DNA from: Anaerocolumna sp047777345
GTDB taxonomy: Bacteria > Bacillota > Clostridia > Lachnospirales > Lachnospiraceae
DNA length: 64,000 bases
NCBI GenBank assembly: GCA_047777345.1
Contig: JBKEEJ010000002.1
Coordinates: 1-64,000, forward strand
Reading direction: 5' to 3'
Numbering within the stretch: position 1 is the first letter of the stretch; each line of letters begins with the position of its first letter. A program made the position numbers and the translations under genes. Below are positions 26,401-33,545 of the stretch, one piece after another. The notes beneath the pieces are model-generated. The model was given only the letters and a program-made list of their open reading frames with translations. It was not told the origin of the DNA and did not search any database.

Positions 26401-27974
26401 GCAAAAAGCTGTTTAAAGTAATTAAATAAAGGCGGATTATTTTTGGACAAAATCGGAAGAGGGCTATCCACACCCATAGCTTCTACCGGCTCTGATCCTG
26501 TCTTAGCCATAGGAAGTATGCAGTTTCTCACATCTTCATAGGTATAGCCAAAGGCTTTCTGAAGCCTTGCCCTTTCCACATCGTCATATTCCTGAACTTT
26601 TTTATTTGGTATAGGAAGATCTTTTAGCCTGACAAGATTTCTGTCCAGCCATTCTCCATAAGGATTACGCCTTGCATAGCTTAACTTTAATTCTTCGTCG
26701 TCAATCAGTTCTCCTTTTACCGTATCAACCAAAAGCATTTTACCTGGACGCAGCCTGTCTTTCTGAACTATTTTTTCCGGCGGAATATCTAAGACCCCCA
26801 CTTCCGATGACAAAACCAGATAGTCATCATCGGTAATATAATAGCGGGATGGCCTTAAGCCGTTTCGGTCAAGTACTGCCCCCATAATATCGCCGTCAGT
26901 AAACAGAATCGAAGCCGGCCCGTCCCATGGCTCCATCATAGTGGCATAATATTGATAAAAGTCCCGTTTTTCCGGATTAATATTTTTATCATTGCTCCAT
27001 GGCTCCGGAATAGTAATCATAACAGCCAAAGGCAGATCCATACCGCTCATAACCATAAATTCCAAAGCATTGTCCAGCATGGCTGAATCGGAACCTTCCG
27101 TATTGATAACAGGCAAAACTTTATGTAATTCGCCTTTTAAATATTTGGATTCCATGGTTTCTTCTCTGGCAAGCATTTTGTCTACGTTGCCCCGGATTGT
27201 GTTGATTTCGCCGTTATGAACAATGAAACGATTGGGATGGGCTCTCTGCCAGCTGGGATTTGTATTGGTACTGAACCTGGAATGCACAATGGCTATGGCT
27301 GACTCAAAATCCTTGTCCTGCAGATCTGTAAAGAACATGCGCAGCTGCTTAACCAGAAACATTCCTTTATATACAATGGTCCGGCTGGATAAAGAGACCA
27401 CATAGGTATTGTCGTTACTTTGTTCAAAGGTCCTTCTTGCAATATATAATTTCCGGTCAAAATCTATGCCTTTTTTTACCCCCGATGGCCTCTTTATAAA
27501 ACACTGCATAATGTAAGGCATACATTCCAATGCTTTTTGTCCTAAAATATCAGGGCTGGTGGGAACTTTTCTCCATCCGAGAAATTCCATGCCTTCCTTT
27601 TCCACAATAATCTCAAACATTTTCTTTGCCTGATTCCGCATTAACTCATCCTGGGGAAAGAAAAACATACCAATGCCGTAGTCCCGCTCACCGCCCAGTG
27701 ATATATCTAAAGCCCTGGCTTCCTTTGAAAAAAATTTGTGGGATATTTGCAGCAGGATCCCCACACCGTCACCGGTTTTGCCCTCCGCATCTTTACCGGC
27801 GCGATGTTCCAGATTTTCCACAATTTTTAACGCGTTCTCCACGGTTGCGTGGGTTTTTATTCCTTTTATATTCACCACGGCACCGATACCACAGTTATCA
27901 TGTTCAAATCTGGGGTCATATAAACCTTGCCGGACACGTTTTGCTTCTTCGAAACTATGTTTTTTCATTTTCAT
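23409..27974 (-). CDS. gltB: Glutamate synthase, large (alpha) subunit
   Basis: A protein of about 1520 residues that makes two glutamates from glutamine and 2-oxoglutarate. The N-terminal class II amidotransferase domain begins with the catalytic cysteine of DNCGIGAVVNIKG, about residue 28, after a short propeptide. The central domain and the FMN-binding synthase domain follow (SGEGGESLERL, RFGVTSQYLVSA, QGAKPGEGGQLP, ISGYDGGTGAAPHNSI). The 3Fe-4S ligands are in GCVMMRVCNLDTCPVGIATQ. The C-terminal GXGXG beta-helix ends the protein (GGRVVVLGRTGKNFAAGMSGG). The ATG at 27974 follows AGAGG. The operon is gltB-gltD, and its leader carries a terminator. Confidence 0.97.
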   Translation of the reverse strand: MKMKKHSFEEAKRVRQGLYDPRFEHDNCGIGAVVNIKGIKTHATVENALKIVENLEHRAGKDAEGKTGDGVGILLQISHKFFSKEARALDISLGGERDYGIGMFFFPQDELMRNQAKKMFEIIVEKEGMEFLGWRKVPTSPDILGQKALECMPYIMQCFIKRPSGVKKGIDFDRKLYIARRTFEQSNDNTYVVSLSSRTIVYKGMFLVKQLRMFFTDLQDKDFESAIAIVHSRFSTNTNPSWQRAHPNRFIVHNGEINTIRGNVDKMLAREETMESKYLKGELHKVLPVINTEGSDSAMLDNALEFMVMSGMDLPLAVMITIPEPWSNDKNINPEKRDFYQYYATMMEPWDGPASILFTDGDIMGAVLDRNGLRPSRYYITDDDYLVLSSEVGVLDIPPEKIVQKDRLRPGKMLLVDTVKGELIDDEELKLSYARRNPYGEWLDRNLVRLKDLPIPNKKVQEYDDVERARLQKAFGYTYEDVRNCILPMAKTGSEPVEAMGVDSPLPILSKNNPPLFNYFKQLFAQVTNPPIDAIREEIVTSTDVYIGEDGNLLEECAENCKVLKIHNPILTSTDLLKIKSMKIPGFKVETIPIIYYKNTSLERAIDRIFVEADRAYKDGANILILSDRGVDENHVAIPSLLAVSAMQQHLVRTKKRTAVAMILESAEPREVHHFATLLGYGACAVNPYLAQETIKQLINSNMLDKDYYAAVNDYNKAILKGIVKIASKMGISTIQSYQGSKIFEAIGISKEVVDKYFTDTVSRIGGITIKDIERQVDELHTRAFDPLGLYVDLNLDDSGAHKLRSGKEEHLYNPKTIHMLQKATRTGDYGAFKEYTRMIEEEEEGINLRGLLDFNYPEKGIPIEEVESVDSIVKRFKTGAMSYGSISQEAHETLAIAMNQLGGKSNSGEGGESLERLTTGKDGLNRCSAIKQVASGRFGVTSQYLVSAKEIQIKMAQGAKPGEGGQLPAEKVYPWVAKTRHSTPGVGLISPPPHHDIYSIEDLAQLIYDLKNANKDARISVKLVSEAGVGTVAAGVAKAGAGVILISGYDGGTGAAPHNSIHNAGLPWELGLAETHQTLILNGLRNKVVIETDGKLMTGRDVLIAALLGAEEFGFATAPLVTMGCVMMRVCNLDTCPVGIATQNPELRKNFKGKPEYVINFMRFIAQELREYMAKLGIRTVDELVGRTDLLKEKPVARKGRASRIDLSRILNNPFAGNPSEYHFDPKHAFDFELEKTIDERVLLKKLKNAISTKQSKTIEVKVSNVDRAFGTILGSEITKAHGNSLDDDTFVVKCFGSGGQSFGAFIPKGLTLDLRGDSNDYFGKGLSGGKLIVAPPQGSRFAAENNIIIGNVALYGATSGKVYINGVAGERFCVRNSGATAVVEGVGDHGCEYMTGGRVVVLGRTGKNFAAGMSGGIAYVLDEDSDLYKRLNKELVSMEAVTEKYDVLELKGMIEEHVKHTNSAKGKKILEHFGDYLPKFKKIIPHDYRRMLLTIVQMEEKGLSSEQAQIEAFFANTRG

Positions 27975-28076
27975 CACGCCTCTTTTCCTTTATTTTGTAA
28001 TAGAAAATTGTATAATAATTCAATTGTCTATCCCATTTGCATTAAAACCCAATTTGATGAAGCCTAAAAATATGGT

Positions 28077-28129
28077 TGCAAAAAAGGCGTTCTTGCGCAC
28101 AAAAAGTACACAAGAACGCCTTTGTTCTT
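28077..28129 (-). promoter_or_regulatory. gltB leader attenuator with alternative 5' hairpin (ANTAR-type candidate)
   Basis: On the leftward RNA a terminator stem AAAGGCGTTCTTG (28123-28111) / CAAGAACGCCTTT (28095-28083) is followed by a run of T. No leftward gene lies upstream of it, so it must act inside the gltB leader. The RNA can instead fold AAGAAC-AAAGGC-GTTCTT (28129-28112), a 6-bp hairpin with a hexaloop having A at position 1 and G at position 4, as in ANTAR-protein targets. That hairpin uses the terminator's 5' arm, so the two exclude each other. The glnA leader repeats this design. Confidence 0.7.
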
Positions 28130-28134
28130 TGATT

Positions 28135-28163
28135 ATTATAATACAGAATAATTATAATGGCAA
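28135..28163 (-). promoter_or_regulatory. gltB promoter
   Basis: TTGCCA (complement of 28158-28163) and perfect TATAAT (complement of 28135-28140) with a 17-base spacer. The start site would be near 28128, placing the antiterminator hairpin at the extreme 5' end of the RNA. Confidence 0.8.
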
Positions 28164-28207
28164 TCTTTTTTTCTACAAATTACTTTTTTTATTTTATACA
28201 ATCTTAG

Positions 28208-28414
28208 TTATATAGTTTCAGTTTTTGCATTATATCATATATCAGATTAACCTGTGACAAAAAGCCTCCTACTGATAACACTTTTTCAATTTCAATAAGT
28301 TCGGAAACTTCCGGAGGGACAATTGAAAGCCCGGATGAAACAATAGAAGTTAGCATTACAGTAAACGGTACCACCCAAACCATCGAACTAAAAAGTATAA
28401 ATGAAACACATTAA
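28208..28414 (+). pseudogene. Remnant of a lipoprotein-like gene lacking a start codon
   Basis: A 68-codon frame is open from a TAG to a TAA with no ATG, GTG or TTG. It reads through a hydrophobic stretch into a lipobox-like IRLTC, then DKKPPTDNTFSISISSETSG, and ends in a beta-rich tail containing ETIEVSITVNGTTQTIEL. The signal-peptide-like start followed by a beta-sandwich-like sequence suggests the 3' end of a secreted lipoprotein gene that lost its beginning. It lies between the divergent gltB promoter and the sigma-D promoter. Confidence 0.3.
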
Positions 28415-28417
28415 GTT

Positions 28418-28444
28418 TAAGTCTTTCTGCTTTTCTACCGATAT
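28418..28444 (+). promoter_or_regulatory. Sigma-D (flagellar) type promoter ahead of the FliK-like gene
   Basis: TAAG (28418-28421), then exactly 15 bases, then ACCGATAT (28437-28444). This closely matches the Firmicute motility sigma factor consensus TAAA-N15-GCCGATAT. The message would have a leader of about 225 bases before the ATG. 28445-28676 is otherwise AT-rich with no gene seen. The fit between promoter class and the downstream flagellar protein raises confidence. Confidence 0.6.
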
Positions 28445-28676
28445 ATTAATAGGAGAAATATCATTTTGTATCATTATACCTCATAAATGTATCATAAATG
28501 TAAATAACTTGTAAATAATAACAGCCTTTACCTTTATATTATAAGGAAATTTACAAGTAACTTAATATGCATTATAATTATTTGCCATATCCTTGTTTAG
28601 ATAGAAAGTATAACACTGTTTATTTAAATATGAAATGTAACATTATCTGACGATAAATTAAAAAGAAGGTTCCAAT

Positions 28677-30605
28677 ATGATCAGCAACAGAATACAAAAT
28701 ACGGATACAGGCATACAAAATACCAGAAATTCCTCCTCAAAGTTCTTAACAGGCATTAACTCTTCTCAATCCGGCAACACAACCACCGGTTTGGAAAAAG
28801 GCCAGTTAATCCGGGGTGAAGTTACGGATTTGCATAACAATGAAATCACTGTAAAACTGGAAGACGGCAGAACTCTTACAGGCAAACTGGAAGGTACCAA
28901 TGATCTTTCCATCGGAGATAAGGTTCTTTTTCGGGTGGAAGATGTTTCCCTGAAAAATCTTACCTTAAAAATTATTCCCAACTCTTCGTATACATCCGCG
29001 GAAAATGCCATTGACAAAGCTTTAATGGAAGCCGGTCTTGCAAGAAATGAAAGAAACAGGGAAATTGTAAGAGAATTATTAAACCAGCAAATGTCCATAG
29101 ACAAGCAGACTATTTCCCTGATAATTAAGCAGTCCGTTTTGCATAAAGATACTCCCATTCAAACTCTGGTACTGATGAATAAATACCATATACCTGTCAC
29201 TGAAGCTAGCATAGAGCAATTTCACGCATATGAAAATTCCAAACAAAGTATTTTGGATTCCCTGAATGTAATAGCCGACTCTGTAACCGGTTTATTTGTT
29301 CCTTCCGAAGAAGCATCCTTTGAGAATTATTTAAGAGAAAGCAGCGAACTTATAAAACTTCTGTTAAATTCCGGCACCAGTCAGGCTGCCACAGAATCTG
29401 TACCGGATGGGAATTCAGAGTCTGCTTTAAAATTTAATAATGCATATGGTAATGAAAAAGCGCCGACAGATTTCCAGGCTCCTCAAACAATAGGTAACCT
29501 GTTATCTCAGGAGGAAAGAAAAAGCCTGGCTGAATTGCTTAAATCAAACCCAATGTTAGAAAATTTACTTGGGAAAGATTTTATTGCTTCTGTGTCTGAT
29601 GGCACCATGGATATTATAACTGCCTCCCATACCCTGAATCAGATTTTAAATTCTGCCGGTGAATCGGACTCTTTCCCTGAGTTACTTAAGAAACTTACCT
29701 CTTCACCGTCCATGCAGAAAATTTTAACGGCTGCAGAAAATATGGGAAAATACACATATCAGCCGTCCATTGCCATGACCCTTTCTGCCTCTGACAGAAT
29801 CCGATTATATAATTCCCTGGAAAGGCTTATTTCAGACCTTAATGCTTCCGGCCAACATGAGCCACTCTTTATGCTGAAAGAACGAATTATTTCCGGTAAC
29901 ATTACTTCCGGAGAAATTCTTAATTGGATAAGCTCAAAACTTAATAAAGCCGGGGAAGAATCGGTAAAAAATTTACTGTCTTCCAAAGAATTCCGCATGC
30001 TGGTAAAAGATAACTTGCTGTCACAATGGGCCCTAAATCCCAAAGATTTAACCAAAAACGAATCCATTGAAAAACATTTCGAAAATCTTTTAAACCAGTT
30101 AAATCATTGGAAGGAACTTGCGGATAAGATATTTGGGGAAAAAGGAAATGACCTGACGGAACAGGTAAATCAGTTCAACAGCAATATGGATTTTATCCAG
30201 AACTTAAATCAAATTTTTACCTACATACCGTTACCTTTAAAGTTCAAAAATCAGTTTACCGACGGCGAACTCTACGTGTTTTCCAGAAAGAAACCAGGAG
30301 GCACCATTGGGGATGGCATTCGTGTGTTGCTCCATTTAAATATGGAGCACCTGGGGCCATTAGACATATGTCTGGATTTGAAGGACCAGCATTTAACCAG
30401 CAAATTTTATCTGGAAGATGAATCTGCAATGAACATTATATCTTCAAATCTTTATCAGCTGGAAGAAGTATTAAAAAAGAAAGGCTATATTCTGAATACA
30501 GAAGTATTTAAACGGAAAAAAGAAGTAAATATAATTGAGGATATTTTAAAAGCAGATACACAGGCTTCATCCATGACTCGGTACCGATTTGATTTACGGG
30601 CTTAA
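28677..30605 (+). CDS. FliK-like flagellar hook-length control protein
   Basis: A 642-residue protein. The N-terminal part is polar and Ser/Asn/Thr-rich (residues 1-40), followed by a small beta domain (GQLIRGEVTDLHNNEITVKL). A long helical, low-complexity middle resembles the variable ruler region. The C-terminal domain at roughly 520-620 (GGTIGDGIRVLLHLNMEHLG, PLDICLDLKDQHLTSKFYL, SSNLYQLEEVLKKKGYILNT) fits the Flg_hook domain that switches export specificity when the hook is complete. It lies outside any flagellar operon in this window. The start ATG has AGAAGG upstream. The protein could be a FliK paralogue rather than the sole FliK. Confidence 0.7.
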   Translation: MISNRIQNTDTGIQNTRNSSSKFLTGINSSQSGNTTTGLEKGQLIRGEVTDLHNNEITVKLEDGRTLTGKLEGTNDLSIGDKVLFRVEDVSLKNLTLKIIPNSSYTSAENAIDKALMEAGLARNERNREIVRELLNQQMSIDKQTISLIIKQSVLHKDTPIQTLVLMNKYHIPVTEASIEQFHAYENSKQSILDSLNVIADSVTGLFVPSEEASFENYLRESSELIKLLLNSGTSQAATESVPDGNSESALKFNNAYGNEKAPTDFQAPQTIGNLLSQEERKSLAELLKSNPMLENLLGKDFIASVSDGTMDIITASHTLNQILNSAGESDSFPELLKKLTSSPSMQKILTAAENMGKYTYQPSIAMTLSASDRIRLYNSLERLISDLNASGQHEPLFMLKERIISGNITSGEILNWISSKLNKAGEESVKNLLSSKEFRMLVKDNLLSQWALNPKDLTKNESIEKHFENLLNQLNHWKELADKIFGEKGNDLTEQVNQFNSNMDFIQNLNQIFTYIPLPLKFKNQFTDGELYVFSRKKPGGTIGDGIRVLLHLNMEHLGPLDICLDLKDQHLTSKFYLEDESAMNIISSNLYQLEEVLKKKGYILNTEVFKRKKEVNIIEDILKADTQASSMTRYRFDLRA

Positions 30606-30639
30606 TTAAGAAATATTCTTCTTTGTTAATCAAGTGTAA

Positions 30640-30665
30640 GACCATGATTGCATGCAATCATGGTC
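30640..30665. terminator. 26-bp perfect palindrome between convergent genes
   Basis: The sequence GACCATGATTGCA followed by its exact reverse complement. It overlaps the last codons and stop (30658-30660) of the leftward HD-GYP gene and lies 35 bases after the FliK-like stop. An 11-bp hairpin with a 4-base loop can form on either strand. The T-run is weak (TTACACTT leftward), so terminator is likely but not certain. Confidence 0.45.
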
Positions 30666-31479
30666 CATCATATGATAGGTCACTAATTAATTCAAGTAAT
30701 TCTTGCGGATACTTTTCTTTATCATTTTTTAATATACTCACTGCCTCATCCATGGAATTGGGAACATTATCTTTTCTGGCCGATGTAATCATATCAATAG
30801 TATCGGCAATCATTACAATCCGACAATTTAAGCTGATTTCCTTTCCTTTTAATCTATCGGGGTAACCGCTGCCATCTAGCCTTTCATGATGGTGCAAAAT
30901 AATATCCAGACATCCGTCAGTCAGATTATATTCTTTCATAGATTTGGTACCTAATATGCAGTGCTGCCTCATCATAGCCATTTCTACATCATTGGACGGG
31001 TCAGGCTGATTTAAAACTTCCTTAGGAATAAGCATTTTACCCACATCATGAAGCAAGGCACCTAAACCCAAATTCCATAACTGAGTGTCTGTGTAATTTA
31101 GTTGTATTCCAATCAACAGCGAAATCAGCGCCGTATCCAGCGAATGTGTATACAACCAGTCAACATAGGAAATTAATGCCTTCACATGAAGCCACCAAGA
31201 TTTATCTTTTGATTCAAAAATAATATTCTCAACTATTTTGCTGGTATAATCAATCATTTTTTCATCCTTAATTTTAAACTTCTCAATAAACTTGGCTTTA
31301 TTCTTATTAATTCTGCTTGTAATATATGAATCAACGCTTTTGCTTTCAAATATCGGATGAGATGAAATCCTGTATCTTCTTAATTTTTCAGCAATTGATT
31401 TGTTTACTATTTCACCTTTACGAAGCAACAATATTCCTTTATCGTCATATATATCTTCTTTTACAACATATTGTTTCAC
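30658..31479 (-). CDS. HD-GYP domain protein, likely cyclic-di-GMP phosphodiesterase
   Basis: A 273-residue cytoplasmic protein. A short N-terminal domain (YDDKGILLLRKGEIVNKSIA) precedes the HD-GYP domain: first histidine in YTHSLDTAL, the HD pair at 144-145 (GALLHDVGKML), HHHERLDGSGYPDRLKG with GYP at 205-207, and ADTIDMITSARK. Such enzymes hydrolyse c-di-GMP to pGpG or GMP, linking to motility; the convergent neighbour is a flagellar protein. Ribosome site GGGAG lies before the ATG. An insertion sequence sits 50 bases upstream, between this gene and the most plausible promoter (33031-33058), so its expression may be altered. Confidence 0.88.
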   Translation of the reverse strand: MKQYVVKEDIYDDKGILLLRKGEIVNKSIAEKLRRYRISSHPIFESKSVDSYITSRINKNKAKFIEKFKIKDEKMIDYTSKIVENIIFESKDKSWWLHVKALISYVDWLYTHSLDTALISLLIGIQLNYTDTQLWNLGLGALLHDVGKMLIPKEVLNQPDPSNDVEMAMMRQHCILGTKSMKEYNLTDGCLDIILHHHERLDGSGYPDRLKGKEISLNCRIVMIADTIDMITSARKDNVPNSMDEAVSILKNDKEKYPQELLELISDLSYDGP

Positions 31480-31521
31480 ATTCCCACTCCCTTTGAATAA
31501 AATAGCAACTTGTATATGTTT

Positions 31522-31529
31522 TCATATAA
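31522..31529. repeat. Target-site duplication, left copy
   Basis: TCATATAA, identical to the eight bases at 33027-33034 on the other side of the insertion sequence. The direct repeat shows the element arrived by transposition and has not been rearranged since. Confidence 0.92.
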
Positions 31530-33026
31530 GGCTCTTTGTCAAGTTTTGGGGTATGATTCCTTTGAATCATGCTCCATTACTAGACTTAGAGCTATTTTAA
31601 TGTCTTTAAGTTCTAATAGCTATTTTTGAGCACACTAAAAAAACCTGCCATAATTATATTTTTGAAATTTTCGAATTACCCACATATATGTAATATCCTA
31701 TTTCTAAATCTGTCGAAATTTTTTATGCCGTATGAAACCCTCTTTAGTACTTTTATTTTATTATTAAATCCTTCTGTAGCACCGTTTGTATAACCGTATT
31801 TAAAGGAGTTTAGTATTTCCTTATACCATCGTTGGAAGGTGGCTGCAACATCTTCAAAATCTTTTATGCCTGAGCTTTCAGCGTTTTTAATCCATCTTGA
31901 AAACTCTTCTCTTACTACACGGTATTTAGTTTCTCTGCAAATATCAAAAAACCATTCCTTTAGAAAGTGGGCCTGCCTTAATTCATCATTATAAAGTAAC
32001 ATTACATCACATTTTTCTTTTTGCTCTTTAGTAAGGTTTTTGTAACGTTTAAGTATAAGACTCTTACTATATTTGTAATATTTACGTAATTTAGCAGACA
32101 TTGTTTTTTGTAGTCGCCTTCTAACTCTATCAATGGCCCAGATAACTTGTCTAACAAAGTGGTATTTATCAATAACAATCTTTGCGTTTTTAAAATATGT
32201 ATTTGCAATTTCTTTGTAAGGTAACCACATGTCCTGGATAAAGAACTTTACCTTTTCTCGTTCTTTTCTTGGAATACTAATAAAGTATTCAGTTAAGTGA
32301 TGCTGCTTTCGATCTGGTAAGATTTCAATTACATGCTGGTGCTTCTTTCTCCCATCAACCAAAATACACTGATATTTATCCGTTTCTGCATTCCCTCTAA
32401 ATTCGTCTATACAAAGTATCTCTGGAAATGTATCTAATTTAGGATAATTAATTCGGTTAAAAGTTCTTATAACAGTAGATATAGACACATTTGATTCTTT
32501 GGCTACATGTTTATAAGATACCGTATCGCGAAGTTTGTGACAAATGTACTTGATAAGTTGTCTTGTCATATGCTGATATTTAGGTAACCAAGTATAATTC
32601 TCGTAAAAACGTTTGCCACAAGAACAAGAGTATCGTCTTTTCCTTAAAATCAGAATAGTTGAATGCATACCCATAGGAATATGCTTGATCTTTTGGTTGC
32701 GGTAGTCATGTACTCTAGAAGTCGATTTACCACAACAAGGGCAAATATGTTGACTAGGTTTAGTTTCTAGCATTATATTGATAGTATTATCAATGCCATA
32801 ATAAACTTTTTTAACCTTAACATCTTCAATTTGAAGAAGATGTTTGATATAATTAGGATACACTTATAATTCACCTTCTTTCTAGTTTCTCGTTGTGGAG
32901 TAATACGAAAGTGTGGCAGGTGATTTATAAGTGTATTTTAATATAAAAAAGAATTGGGGTGAGGTATGAATCGTATTAAGTTTCTTAGAAATTCATACAG
33001 TGCACCCCAATATTTATTATAGAACC
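31530..33026 (-). mobile_element. ISL3-family insertion sequence, intact
   Basis: A 1497-bp element. The left end starts GGCTCTTTGTCAAGTTTTGG and the right end, read inward, starts GGTTCTATAATAAATATTGG; about 16 of the first 23 positions agree, including GG.TCT and TTGGGGT. The single transposase gene (31676-32863) is complete. Flanking 8-bp direct repeats TCATATAA match the ISL3 family's duplication length. The element is inserted just upstream of an HD-GYP gene, with its transposase reading toward that gene. A small AGCTATT/AATAGCT hairpin at about 31590-31620 inside the left end may terminate the transposase message. Confidence 0.93.
31676..32863 (-). CDS. ISL3 family transposase
   Basis: A 395-residue DDE transposase. 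The N-terminal zinc-ribbon-like region has CPCCGKSTSRVHDY and CSCGKRF, followed by a helix-turn-helix (DTVSYKHVAKESNVSISTVI). The catalytic domain shows LCIDEFRG (first D), FFIQDMW (second D) and the C-terminal YGYTNGATEGFNNKIKVLKR containing the glutamate. The frame is unbroken, so the element is potentially active. AAGAAGG lies before the ATG at 32863. Confidence 0.93.
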   Translation of the reverse strand: MYPNYIKHLLQIEDVKVKKVYYGIDNTINIMLETKPSQHICPCCGKSTSRVHDYRNQKIKHIPMGMHSTILILRKRRYSCSCGKRFYENYTWLPKYQHMTRQLIKYICHKLRDTVSYKHVAKESNVSISTVIRTFNRINYPKLDTFPEILCIDEFRGNAETDKYQCILVDGRKKHQHVIEILPDRKQHHLTEYFISIPRKEREKVKFFIQDMWLPYKEIANTYFKNAKIVIDKYHFVRQVIWAIDRVRRRLQKTMSAKLRKYYKYSKSLILKRYKNLTKEQKEKCDVMLLYNDELRQAHFLKEWFFDICRETKYRVVREEFSRWIKNAESSGIKDFEDVAATFQRWYKEILNSFKYGYTNGATEGFNNKIKVLKRVSYGIKNFDRFRNRILHICG

Positions 33027-33034
33027 TCATATAA
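33027..33034. repeat. Target-site duplication, right copy
   Basis: TCATATAA, matching 31522-31529. It overlaps the -10 element of the promoter described at 33031-33058. Confidence 0.92.
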
Positions 33035-33058
33035 TACCATTATGTCCGTAAAAGTCAA
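33031..33058 (-). promoter_or_regulatory. Promoter separated from the HD-GYP gene by the insertion sequence
   Basis: On the leftward strand TTGACT (complement of 33053-33058) and TATTAT (complement of 33031-33036) are 16 bases apart. Without the insertion this would lie about 50 bases upstream of the HD-GYP start. It now points into the insertion sequence and may instead drive the transposase. Confidence 0.45.
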
Positions 33059-33442
33059 TGAATCACGCTGCAAAATAAGTAATTTTCTTTCTAATTTACA
33101 TTCACTAAATTATCTTTTTTGAAATCTTTATCTAAAATCATTATATAGAAATTTAATTCATTTAGCAATATTTTATCAAAATTTGATGGTCCAAAAATTT
33201 TTTTAGTTAAAATTATATAAAATAATCTCTTTATGTTAAATATATTTATATATTTGTACTAAACCAGATTACCTTTTTGGCCGTTTAACCTGGAATTGAG
33301 GCCTGTATACGCTAAGTCAATATAACACGAATTTTCAGTAAAAGATTATGATAAAAAGCACTGAAAAAGCAGAGTAAGAATCCGTAAAATGTTTTGATCC
33401 CTATGATATATTCGTTCTATAGTAATTCCAAAAAATTACTAT

Positions 33443-33480
33443 AAAAAAACTGCTGTAAACGAAGTATTTTTTACAGCAGT
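33443..33480 (-). terminator. Terminator of the aspS-gatCAB operon
   Basis: On the leftward strand an 11-bp stem (33480-33470 with 33459-33449) is followed by a T run. A second hairpin (33417-33442, TATAGTAATT/AATTACTATA) lies just beyond. The rest of the 33059-33416 gap is AT-rich and shows no gene or recognisable RNA. Confidence 0.85.
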
Positions 33481-33545
33481 CTTTTATTCCGTAAAGTATT
33501 ATCAGTTTGCTATTACTTTTCTTTCAATACAACAAAGCCTTGTTG

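Noticed and set aside
31590..31640. Small RNA gene in the left end of the insertion sequence
   Set aside because: The AGCTATT/AATAGCT hairpin is inside the IS end and is better read as a transposase terminator or end structure.
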